Shown here piece after piece: positions 1-5,778 of a stretch of DNA of 9,606 nucleotides. Location: assembly GCA_903953985.1 (NCBI GenBank), contig CAJBLW010000377.1:1-9606 (forward strand), given 5' to 3'. The notes beneath the pieces were generated by a model that searched no databases, was not told where the DNA came from, and worked only from the letters and a program-made list of their open reading frames with translations. The first letter of the stretch is position 1. Every line of letters starts with the position of its first letter. The translations under genes were made by a program, and so were the position numbers. This stretch comes from an uncultured Burkholderiales bacterium. GTDB taxonomy: Bacteria; Pseudomonadota; Gammaproteobacteria; Burkholderiales; Burkholderiaceae_C.

Positions 1-932
1 GCTTTGTAGCGCTGGCCTTCTTCTTCGGCAAAAGCCACGACTTCGATGCCAAAGGACAGGCGTTGGCCTTGCTGGTGCAGCTGCTGCACGCAGGCCATGG
101 GCACAAAGATGCCCAAGCGCCCGTCGTACTTGCCGCCGTTGCGCACCGTGTCGTAATGGCTGCCCGTCATCAGGTATTTGCCGCCTGCGGTGGCCGGGTG
201 GTAGCGGCCCACCACGTTGCCCACCGCGTCGGTATAAACCTCGTCAAAACCGCAGTCGCGCATGTTTTGCGTGATTCGCTGTGCGCAGGCGCGGTGCGCG
301 TCGGTGAGATACGTCACCGTCAGCTGGCCAGCTTCTGCAAAACCAGGGTCGGAGTGTTGCGCCAGCTTTTCTTGCCAATCCCAGACCTGGTGGCCGAGCG
401 TGGGCTCCACGTCAAACTTGTCGTTCATGCGGATTTCGGCGATGCGGTGGATGTTGCGCAAACACTCTTGCAACTCCATGACGGGGTGACCGAAAAGGCG
501 GCGCTCGAAGGCATCGATGATCTGTTTTTTACTCAAGCCCAAGCCACGCGGGCCGCGCACGGCCAGGATGAAGGGCCATCCAAATTTGGCGTTGTAGTCG
601 GCGTTGAGCTCTTGGATCTTGTCGAATTCTTCGGGCGTGCAGTCGGTCAAGCCCGCCTTGGACTGTTCGTTGGTCGATTCGGCCGTCAGGGTCTTGCTGA
701 CCATGGCCTTGCCCGCCAGCTCCGGGTGTGCGCGGATCAGGTCCAGTTGCGCTTCGCGCCCGGCGTGCGCCAGCACTTCGCACATGGCATGCTTGAGGTG
801 TGCCAGCGATGTGAAGGGGCGTTCATTGAGCGCTTGCTCGGCGATCCATGGCGAGTGCTCGTAGAGGCCGTCGAGCATTTGCGCGGCATCGGTGTGCGAT
901 GCCTTGTTGAGTTGTTCCAATGTCAAGGGCAT
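1..932 (-). CDS. Fused OHCU decarboxylase / allantoate amidohydrolase (3' end cut by window edge)
   Basis: This reading frame starts at base 932 and is still open at base 1, giving 310 codons. Residues 1-165 are an OHCU decarboxylase (UraD) domain: IRAHPELAG carries the conserved catalytic His69, followed by STNEQSKAGL (86-95) and FGWPFILAVRG (117-127). It turns 2-oxo-4-hydroxy-4-carboxy-5-ureidoimidazoline into S-allantoin. From about residue 175 an M20-type allantoate amidohydrolase (AllC-like) begins: GSHYDTVRNGGKYDG (257-271) supplies the expected metal ligands His259 and Asp270, 11 residues apart as in E. coli AllC, and FAEEEGQRY (301-309) holds the metal-binding/catalytic glutamates. 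The AllC part lacks most of its length here. The start is fixed by an AGGA ribosome site at 939-942 (minus strand). The ATG lies inside the end of puuE (10-nt overlap), which suggests coupled translation. The hydrolase half could instead be a related carbamoylase or ureidopropionase, but the UraD fusion and puuE next door favour allantoate. Name parts: uraD plus allC. Confidence 0.9.
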   Translation of the reverse strand, partial: MPLTLEQLNKASHTDAAQMLDGLYEHSPWIAEQALNERPFTSLAHLKHAMCEVLAHAGREAQLDLIRAHPELAGKAMVSKTLTAESTNEQSKAGLTDCTPEEFDKIQELNADYNAKFGWPFILAVRGPRGLGLSKKQIIDAFERRLFGHPVMELQECLRNIHRIAEIRMNDKFDVEPTLGHQVWDWQEKLAQHSDPGFAEAGQLTVTYLTDAHRACAQRITQNMRDCGFDEVYTDAVGNVVGRYHPATAGGKYLMTGSHYDTVRNGGKYDGRLGIFVPMACVQQLHQQGQRLSFGIEVVAFAEEEGQRYK

Positions 933-1885
933 GTTGAATCCTGGTAGGGGTGTGTGGCTTTCCAGTGCCGCGCAATGTCAAGGCGCCTGGCCACCCACAC
1001 CTTGTCGTGCGACTGGATGTGGTCCAAAAAGCGCTGCAGCGCGGTGATGCGCCCCGGGCGACCGAGCAGGCGGCAGTGCATGCCAATGCTCATCATCTTG
1101 GGGGCGTTGTCACCACTGGGGTCACCTTCTGCGTACAGCGCGTCAAATGTGTCCTTCATGTACTGAAAAAACGGGTCGGCGTGCGAATAGCCTTGGGGCA
1201 GCGCAAAGCGCAAGTCGGTGCAGTCCAGGGTGTAGGGCACGATGCGCTGCGGCGCGTCGGTGCCGTCGCTTTTGCGCACTTTCATCCAGAACGGCTGGTC
1301 GTCGCCGTAGTAGTCACTGTCGTACTCAAAGCCGCCAAAATCAGCCACCAAGCGGCGCGTATTGGGGCTGTCGCGCCCGGTGTACCAGCCCAGGGGCCGC
1401 TCGCCCGTGAGCTTTTGCAAAATGTCCATGGCTTCGGCCATGTGGGCACGCTCGGTCGCTTCATCGATGTTTTGGTAATGGATCCACTTGAGGCCGTGGC
1501 AGGCGATGTCGTAACCGAGTTCCTTGAACGCTGCAGTCAACTCGGTGTGCTTTTGCAGCGCGGTGGCAACGCCAAAAACCGTGAGCGGCAAGCCGCGTTT
1601 TTCGAACTCGCGCAGGATGCGCCACACACCTGACCGTGAGCCGTATTCGTAAATGCCTTCCATGCTGATGTGCCGCTCGGGGAAGGACGGAGGGTTGAAC
1701 ATTTCAGAAAGAAATTGCTCGGAGCCTGCGTCGCCGTGCAGCACCGAGTTTTCGCCGCCTTCTTCGTAGTTCAGCACAAACTGCACGGCCACGCGGGCGC
1801 CACCTGGCCATCGGGCGTGCGGCACCTGGCGGCCGTAGCCTTTGAGGTCGCGGGGGTAGGGGAGGGTGGAGTCGTAGGTGCTCAT
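923..1885 (-). CDS. puuE: Allantoinase PuuE (polysaccharide-deacetylase-fold, cofactor-independent type)
   Basis: The 320-residue protein is a NodB/polysaccharide-deacetylase fold enzyme of the PuuE group, close in length to the roughly 308-residue Pseudomonas enzyme. PuuE opens the hydantoin ring of allantoin to give allantoate in the cytoplasm. Visible group signatures are NYEEGGENSVLHGD (39-52), YEYGSRSGVWRIL (80-92 region), IACHGLKWI (127-135), GWYTGRDSPNTRRL (167-180) and SIGMHCRLLGRPGR (266-279). The metal-binding TFDD motif of true polysaccharide deacetylases is replaced by NYEE, which fits the metal-independent PuuE type rather than a chitin or peptidoglycan deacetylase. There is no signal peptide. 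The start has an AAGAG ribosome site about 7 nt upstream. The gene begins 27 nt after the GntR regulator and its last codons overlap the start of the uraD-allC fusion, so all three are probably one transcript. Confidence 0.93.
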   Translation of the reverse strand: MSTYDSTLPYPRDLKGYGRQVPHARWPGGARVAVQFVLNYEEGGENSVLHGDAGSEQFLSEMFNPPSFPERHISMEGIYEYGSRSGVWRILREFEKRGLPLTVFGVATALQKHTELTAAFKELGYDIACHGLKWIHYQNIDEATERAHMAEAMDILQKLTGERPLGWYTGRDSPNTRRLVADFGGFEYDSDYYGDDQPFWMKVRKSDGTDAPQRIVPYTLDCTDLRFALPQGYSHADPFFQYMKDTFDALYAEGDPSGDNAPKMMSIGMHCRLLGRPGRITALQRFLDHIQSHDKVWVARRLDIARHWKATHPYQDSTCP

Positions 1886-1912
1886 GCGGTGCTCTTGTGG
1901 GTGCTCAAAGAT

Positions 1913-2578
1913 TCAGGCTAGGGCCAAAGAAATGTCGTGGGTTGGCACTTTGCGGTCAAAGGTCAGGCTGGCTTCGACGTGCAGCAGGTGCTCGTGCATC
2001 AGGCGCACGGCCAAGTCAGAGTCTTGCGCTTCGAGCGCAGTCACGATGGCCACGTGCTCGTCCGTCGAGTGCTCGGCCTCGTTGCGCGATTGGTACATCA
2101 GCGTGATCAGAGCGCAGCGCGAGATCAACTCGCCCAGCACCTGGGCCAGCACATCGTTGTGCATGAGCTCGGCCATGCGCACATGAAAGTCGCCCAGCAG
2201 TTCTGTGCGGCCCGTCACGTCGCCCTGGGTCACGGCTTCGCGCTCTTGCTTGATGTGGTCTCTGAGGGCAGTGATTTGCGCAGGGGTGACTTGCTGAACA
2301 AAGGCGCGTGTCATCTCGGCTTCGAGCATGCGGCGCACGGCAAAGACCTGTTGGGCTTCTTGCACCGACGGCGCCGCCACAAACGCGCCGCGGGCCGGTT
2401 CGAGCTTGATCAGGCGGTTTTGCGACAACTGGAACAGCGCCTGTCGCACCAGCGTGCGCGACACACCAAAGTGGTCGGCCAGCTTTTGCTCGGCCAGTTT
2501 GGAACCGGGCAAAAGCCGATGCTCCACGATGGCGCGGGTCAGCGATTCGACGATGTGGTGCGTGGTGGAAGTTTCCAT
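1913..2578 (-). CDS. GntR-family transcriptional regulator, FadR/FCD subfamily; likely regulator of the purine breakdown genes
   Basis: The 221-residue protein has an N-terminal winged helix-turn-helix (about residues 8-70; GSKLAEQKLADHFGVSRTLV at 25-44 followed by RQALFQL is the classic GntR recognition region) and a C-terminal all-helical FCD ligand domain (about 76-205). His132 (FHVRM), His175 (DEHVAIV) and His197 (HEHLLHVE) match the histidines that bind a metal in many FCD domains, so a metal-assisted small acid or ureide may be the ligand. It is the first gene of the minus-strand cluster, 27 nt before puuE, and is divergent from hiuH, so control of both directions from the 2579-2746 region is likely. 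The ligand and whether it represses or activates cannot be read from the sequence. The start at 2578 gives a normal-length DNA-binding domain. Confidence 0.9.
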   Translation of the reverse strand: METSTTHHIVESLTRAIVEHRLLPGSKLAEQKLADHFGVSRTLVRQALFQLSQNRLIKLEPARGAFVAAPSVQEAQQVFAVRRMLEAEMTRAFVQQVTPAQITALRDHIKQEREAVTQGDVTGRTELLGDFHVRMAELMHNDVLAQVLGELISRCALITLMYQSRNEAEHSTDEHVAIVTALEAQDSDLAVRLMHEHLLHVEASLTFDRKVPTHDISLALA

Positions 2579-2631
2579 GTCTCGCGGTCCCTTTGGGGGT
2601 GTACCCCGGTGTTTTTGTGTCGGTGTCGTAA

Positions 2632-2660
2632 ATCATAGTCACCAAAAGCAAAATTGTATA
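2632..2660 (-). promoter_or_regulatory. Candidate sigma-70 promoter for the gntR-puuE-uraD/allC operon
   Basis: Read on the minus strand, TATGAT (2632-2637) is a good -10 and TATACA (2655-2660) a fair -35, with a 17-nt spacer. It lies 54 nt before the regulator start codon. The -35 lies within the TGTATACA near-palindrome, so a protein bound there would be expected to block polymerase. No convincing promoter was found in the opposite direction for hiuH. The call rests on matches to consensus only. Confidence 0.4.
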
Positions 2661-2665
2661 CACTT
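2652..2665. promoter_or_regulatory. Candidate operator, AATTGTATACACTT near-palindrome
   Basis: Twelve of 14 bases are symmetrical about the 2658/2659 centre, with a perfect 8-bp core TGTATACA (2655-2662). GntR regulators of the FCD type generally bind short palindromes with a GT...AC core, which this has. It lies in the shared region between the regulator gene and hiuH and overlaps the candidate -35 of the regulator operon. No second GTATAC was seen elsewhere in the window, including upstream of xdhA. Binding by the adjacent regulator is inferred. Confidence 0.45.
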
Positions 2666-2683
2666 CAGTCGACCGGTTTGTAG

Positions 2684-2697
2684 GGCTTTTCAAAGCC
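2684..2697. repeat. Short inverted repeat in the hiuH leader region
   Basis: GGCTTT-TC-AAAGCC is a perfect 6-bp inverted repeat with a 2-nt centre, ending 49 nt before the hiuH start codon. The 2-nt loop is too tight for a good RNA hairpin, so a protein-binding site in DNA is the more natural reading. It may also be chance. No partner protein is suggested by the sequence. Confidence 0.3.
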
Positions 2698-2746
2698 TGA
2701 CCAAAACCACCCTTTTGACCCCTCTTCAAGACAAGCGAGCAACACC

Positions 2747-3100
2747 ATGGGATTGAGTACACACGTTCTGGACACCATGCACGGCTGTCCCGCCGAGGGC
2801 ATGCAGGTGGCCCTGTACACCACGCAAGGCGATCAGGCCACTTGGGTCAAAAGCTTCACACTCAACCATGACGGGCGCAACCCCGACGGCATGCTCTACG
2901 ACCACGCCAGCCTGCGCAAAGGCACTTACCGCTTGGTTTTCAATGTGAGCGACTACTTCAAAGCCAAAGGCGTGGAGTTGCCCGAGCCCAACTTTTTGAA
3001 CCAAGTGAGCCTGGATTTTGGCGTGGCCCACGAAGACCAGCACTACCATGTGCCGCTGCTGGCCAGTCCGTGGAGTTATTCGACGTATCGCGGGTCCTGA
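2747..3100 (+). CDS. hiuH: 5-hydroxyisourate hydrolase (transthyretin-like protein)
   Basis: The 117-residue protein is a full-length HIU hydrolase, which converts 5-hydroxyisourate, the product of urate oxidation, into OHCU. It shows the family hallmarks: STHVLDTMHGCPA near the N-terminus with active-site His6, Arg44 in the HDGRNPDG stretch, HYHVPLLASPW (99-109) and the diagnostic C-terminal tetrapeptide YRGS (114-117), which separates true HIU hydrolases from vertebrate transthyretin. There is no signal peptide, so it acts in the cytoplasm, presumably as the usual homotetramer. Its product is the substrate of the UraD domain encoded on the opposite strand. The gene is transcribed away from the GntR regulator. 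The ribosome site is weak (GAG at 2737-2739). Later in-frame starts would remove the His6 motif, so the first ATG is kept. Confidence 0.96.
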   Translation: MGLSTHVLDTMHGCPAEGMQVALYTTQGDQATWVKSFTLNHDGRNPDGMLYDHASLRKGTYRLVFNVSDYFKAKGVELPEPNFLNQVSLDFGVAHEDQHYHVPLLASPWSYSTYRGS

Positions 3101-3105
3101 AAGCC

Positions 3106-3142
3106 ATCGGGGCATGTCCCGGTCTTGCGATCCCATCGGATC
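3106..3142. terminator. Possible two-hairpin termination region between convergent hiuH and ppk2
   Basis: The 60-bp convergent spacer holds two small stem-loops: ATCGGG (3106-3111) against CCCGGT (3118-3123) with a 6-nt loop and one G-T pair, and GATCC (3129-3133) against GGATC (3138-3142) with a 4-nt loop. Neither is followed by a run of T on either strand, so this is not a textbook intrinsic terminator. Position between two converging genes is the main support. Confidence 0.28.
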
Positions 3143-3160
3143 TATTGAGCAGACGGGAAC

Positions 3161-3979
3161 TCAAGTCAGTTTGACTTTGGACAGGTCAAAACTGGGTTTC
3201 GGGGTCTTCAGTTTCATGTTTTCCAGGGTTTGCACGATCAGTCCGGCCACGAAACTGTCCCGGTACGGTTTGCTGTCGGCGGGCACCACGTACCACGGGG
3301 ATTCAGGCGTGCTGGTGGCGCTCAGGGCCGCTTCGTAGGCTTGGGTGAATTGGGGCCACAGCGCACGATCGTCAAAATCCGAAGGCTGCAGCTTCCAATG
3401 TTTGCGAGGGTCGTCCAGCCTTGCTTGCAGGCGTTTCTTTTGCTCGGATTTGGAAATGTGCAAATAGCACTTCAAAACGCTGATGCCCGCTTTGTTCAGC
3501 AAAGACTCGAAATGCAGGATGTTGTCGTACCGTTGTTGGCAGGTTTCCTCGTCAATCATGCCCCGCACGCGGGTGACCAGCACATCTTCGTAGTGGCTGC
3601 GGTTGAAAATCACCATTTCGCCCCGCGCTGGCGCTTTGGCATGGATGCGCCACAAAAAGTCATGCCGACTTTCCAGTTCGGTGGGCACACCAAAGGCTTC
3701 GGCCCGCACGCCCAAGGGGCTGACGTGGCTGAAAACGCTGCGGATCACGCCGTCCTTGCCTGCGGTGTCCATGCCCTGAAACACGACGAGCAAGCCCCGG
3801 GTTTTGGCCGCGTGCAGGGTGCTTTGCAGTTTGTTGAGCTTTTCCCCCAAGTCGACCAACTGCTCCTCTAATGCGCTGCCCGAGGGTAGCCCTTTGGAGG
3901 GGGGCTCGGTGTCAAAGCCCGAAAGTTTGCATTGGCTCTGGGGTGAGACAAACCAAGGGGTGAAGTCATTGTGTTGCAT
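3161..3979 (-). CDS. Polyphosphate kinase 2 family protein, AMP/ADP-phosphorylating (class III-like)
   Basis: The 272-residue protein is a single-domain PPK2, a P-loop kinase fold that moves phosphate between polyphosphate and nucleotides. The Walker A motif is FQGMDTAGKDG (67-77), the Walker B region is MVIFNRSHYEDVLVTRV (122-138), and the basic lid is near KKRLQARLDDPRKHWK (181-196). The QGMDTAGKDG form of the P-loop is typical of class III enzymes, which phosphorylate AMP and ADP, rather than the EGxDAAGKGG form of classes I and II. Class assignment from motifs alone is tentative. There is no signal peptide or membrane segment. It converges on hiuH and diverges from the nuclease-like lipoprotein across 130 bp, where I see no convincing promoter or Shine-Dalgarno site. 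The ATG at 3979 leaves an N-terminal extension of about 65 residues before the P-loop, normal for the family. It may feed nucleotide pools but has no direct place in the urate pathway. Confidence 0.92.
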   Translation of the reverse strand: MQHNDFTPWFVSPQSQCKLSGFDTEPPSKGLPSGSALEEQLVDLGEKLNKLQSTLHAAKTRGLLVVFQGMDTAGKDGVIRSVFSHVSPLGVRAEAFGVPTELESRHDFLWRIHAKAPARGEMVIFNRSHYEDVLVTRVRGMIDEETCQQRYDNILHFESLLNKAGISVLKCYLHISKSEQKKRLQARLDDPRKHWKLQPSDFDDRALWPQFTQAYEAALSATSTPESPWYVVPADSKPYRDSFVAGLIVQTLENMKLKTPKPSFDLSKVKLT

Positions 3980-4109
3980 GGCGAAAGTGTAGGTACTTTG
4001 TCAGTCCCAACCCAGTGGTTGGCGCACCGGTTCATTTTTGAGGCATTGATTTGGGGTCACTTCCCATTTTTGGCTTTGCACACGGGACTCACTCGGATAA
4101 GCTGCTGCC

Positions 4110-4685
4110 ATGTTGAGGCCTTTGATATTCACTTTTGCAATGGCTTTGTCGGCATGCGGCGGAGGGGACGGCGCGAGTTTTGCGCCTGCAACGGGCAATA
4201 CGCATTGCGGCGTGAGCGTTGGCACGCATCGCATCACTGGCACGGTCACATCGGTGCACGACGGCGACACGATCACCGTGGGCGGTGAGTCGATCCGGTT
4301 GGCCAGCATCGACGCCCCTGAGCTGGATCAAGCCTATGGCCCATCGTCACGCGCGCATTTGGTCGCCATGGTCTTGGGTCAGGTTGCCACCGTCACTTAT
4401 GCCCAAAGAGACCTCTACGACCGGGTGGTGGGCACTGTCTTCAAGTCCGATTGCAGCCAGGTCAACCTGAATCAAGTGACGTCGGGTGCGGCTTGGTATT
4501 ACGAGGCCTACCAATGCGAAATTGACATTCGGCAACGCCAAGCCTATGCAGCGTCACAAGTAGCTGCCCGCACCGCCAAAATGGGTTTGTGGGTCAACGC
4601 TGCTGTGGCCCCTTGGGTGCACCGCAACGGGGTGGAGGCCAAAGTGCCCTCTGCGTGCCCCAATGGGGATGGGGCTTCGAATTAA
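4110..4685 (+). CDS. Staphylococcal-nuclease-like (SNase/thermonuclease) lipoprotein
   Basis: The 191-residue protein starts with a lipoprotein signal: MLRP, a short hydrophobic stretch and the lipobox LSAC with Cys16, followed by a Gly-rich linker. It should therefore be exported and lipid-anchored. Residues about 40-172 are an SNase (OB-fold) domain: VHDGDTITV (49-57) gives the Asp51/Asp53 calcium ligands, IRLASIDAPE (62-71) the equivalents of SNase Arg35, Asp40 and Glu43 (Arg63, Asp68, Glu71), and DLYDRVVGTVF (101-111) the equivalent of Arg87 (Arg105). GLW...PW..R (159-172) is a common ending in bacterial members. All catalytic positions are present, so calcium-dependent DNA/RNA cleavage is plausible. 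Four further cysteines (33, 115, 136, 183) could form two disulfides outside the cytoplasm. The ribosome site is weak. It is probably transcribed alone. Confidence 0.87.
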   Translation: MLRPLIFTFAMALSACGGGDGASFAPATGNTHCGVSVGTHRITGTVTSVHDGDTITVGGESIRLASIDAPELDQAYGPSSRAHLVAMVLGQVATVTYAQRDLYDRVVGTVFKSDCSQVNLNQVTSGAAWYYEAYQCEIDIRQRQAYAASQVAARTAKMGLWVNAAVAPWVHRNGVEAKVPSACPNGDGASN

Positions 4686-4686
4686 T

Positions 4687-4707
4687 GGGGATCTGCCCCC
4701 GTTTTAT
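4687..4707 (+). terminator. Weak possible terminator or palindromic unit after the nuclease-like gene
   Basis: GGGG (4687-4690), a 5-nt loop and CCCC (4696-4699) form a short G-C stem starting 1 nt after the stop codon, followed by CGTTTTATA. The T run and position suit an intrinsic terminator, but a 4-bp stem is short. The GGGGAT start resembles the palindrome between xdhA and xdhB, so it could instead be a degenerate repeat unit. Confidence 0.33.
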
Positions 4708-4787
4708 ACCCGTTGGATGACCCGGTTTTGATGTCACGCTTGCGGCTGTCACCTTGACGCGATCGACCTAGCATTACCCAGCCAACC

Positions 4788-4793
4788 AGGAGG
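4788..4793 (+). promoter_or_regulatory. Consensus ribosome binding site AGGAGG for the crotonase gene
   Basis: A perfect AGGAGG lies 4 nt before the ATG at 4798. It fixes this start and is the strongest ribosome site in the window, in contrast to the weak or absent sites before hiuH, ppk2 and xdhA. Confidence 0.8.
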
Positions 4794-4797
4794 CAAC

Positions 4798-5700
4798 ATG
4801 CCCGATTTTTCGACTTTGAGTATCCAGCCCGACCAGGCCAACCCCCGCGTGGCTCGCCTACTGCTCAACCGGCCAGAGCGGTTGAATGCCATCAATGAAG
4901 AGATGCCGCGGGAGATCCGCGCTGCTGTGGAGTGGGCGAACGCCGAGCCCTCGATCCACGTCATCGTGGTCGAAGGCGCTGGCAAAGGTTTTTGTGGCGG
5001 CTATGACCTGAGCATTTTCGGGGAAGGTGACATCGACCACCCCTGTCAGCAGGAGCGCACGCCATGGGACCCGATGGTCGACTATGCCTATATGAAGCGC
5101 AATACAGAGGATTTCATGAGCCTGTGGCGCAGCACCAAACCGACCATTGCCAAGGTGCATGGCGCGGCGGTGGCAGGCGGCAGCGACATCGCGCTGTGCT
5201 GCGACCTGCTGGTCATGGCCGACGACGCCCGCATCGGCTACATGCCCACCCGCGTCTGGGGCTGCCCCACCACGGCCATGTGGACCTACCGCCTCGGGCC
5301 TGCGCGGGCCAAGCAGATGATGTTTACCGGCAACGTGATCGATGGGCGCACCGCCGCAGCCTGGGGCTTGGCCAACGAAGCTGTGCCGCTGAGCGAGCTG
5401 GAAAGCGCCACGATGGCACTGGCCAGCCGTATAGCCGGTGTGCCGTCCAGTCACTTGGCCATGCACAAGCTGGTGGTCAACCAGGTGATGCTGGCCATGG
5501 GCCTGGAGCAGAGCCAGCAAATGGCAACGGTCTTCGACGGCATCACGCGCCACAACCCAGAAGGCATGTGGTTCCGCCGCCATGCGCAGGACCAGGGCTT
5601 CAAGGCGGCCGTTCAGTGGCGCGACAGCGGCCAGCCGATTCCCGAGGGCGACGAAGCCCGCGCGCTGATTCGGGAAATGGATGCGCGGCGCCAGCCCTGA
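4798..5700 (+). CDS. Crotonase (enoyl-CoA hydratase/isomerase) superfamily protein with substituted active site
   Basis: The 300-residue protein has the crotonase fold. The oxyanion-hole segments that hold an acyl-CoA thioester are present: GKGFCGGYDLS (62-72) and HGAAVAGGSDIALCCD (121-136). LNRPERLNAIN (23-33) is the usual N-terminal strand-turn. In canonical enoyl-CoA hydratase two glutamates (Glu144 and Glu164 of the rat enzyme) act on the double bond. Here the first is Asp130 and the second falls in YMPTRVWG (148-155), with Pro150/Thr151 and no acid. The protein is therefore likely to bind an acyl-CoA but perhaps does another crotonase reaction (isomerase, hydrolase, dehalogenase or C-C bond chemistry). 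An insertion rich in charged and aromatic residues (about 73-110) and a C-terminal tail beyond residue 250 make it longer than the usual roughly 260. It is followed 78 bp later by xdhA, but a link to purine breakdown is not supported. The substrate cannot be named. Confidence 0.85.
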   Translation: MPDFSTLSIQPDQANPRVARLLLNRPERLNAINEEMPREIRAAVEWANAEPSIHVIVVEGAGKGFCGGYDLSIFGEGDIDHPCQQERTPWDPMVDYAYMKRNTEDFMSLWRSTKPTIAKVHGAAVAGGSDIALCCDLLVMADDARIGYMPTRVWGCPTTAMWTYRLGPARAKQMMFTGNVIDGRTAAAWGLANEAVPLSELESATMALASRIAGVPSSHLAMHKLVVNQVMLAMGLEQSQQMATVFDGITRHNPEGMWFRRHAQDQGFKAAVQWRDSGQPIPEGDEARALIREMDARRQP

Positions 5701-5738
5701 TCGTTTTAAAAAATCCCGCCACCCCAGCCCCGCTTACT

Positions 5739-5744
5739 TAGAAT
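5739..5744 (+). promoter_or_regulatory. Candidate -10 element TAGAAT upstream of xdhA
   Basis: TAGAAT matches the -10 consensus at five of six positions. It would place transcription start near 5751, about 28 nt before the preferred xdhA start. No clear -35 lies at the right distance, although an A/T-rich tract (5704-5714) occurs just upstream. The element contains the upstream in-frame ATG at 5743, so that ATG would not be in the mRNA. Confidence 0.35.
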
Positions 5745-5778
5745 GGGGTCCTACCGTTTATTTACCCCTCCCTGCACC

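Noticed and set aside
63..947. Long plus-strand open frame of 294 codons opposite the uraD-allC fusion
   Set aside because: It is antisense to a frame with clear UraD and AllC motifs. It is rich in His/Val/Arg/Gln as expected for the complement of G+C-rich codons, and shows no domain.
923..1885. PuuE as a cell-wall or chitin polysaccharide deacetylase
   Set aside because: The NodB metal motif is replaced (NYEE in place of TFDD), there is no export signal, and the gene overlaps a uraD-allC fusion, so allantoinase is the better call.
2596..2607. GGGG-TGTA-CCCC hairpin just upstream of the GntR start as a leader attenuator or riboswitch
   Set aside because: It is only a 4-bp stem in the leader, with no wider structure or conserved aptamer pattern recognised.
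1937..2638. Plus-strand open frame opposite the GntR regulator
   Set aside because: It is a shadow of the regulator's codons, with no recognisable motif. The minus-strand frame has a full GntR-FCD architecture.
4858..5583. Minus-strand 241-codon frame opposite the crotonase gene
   Set aside because: Composition is typical of an antisense shadow (His/Gly/Val/Gln-rich). The plus-strand frame has the crotonase motifs and a perfect Shine-Dalgarno site.
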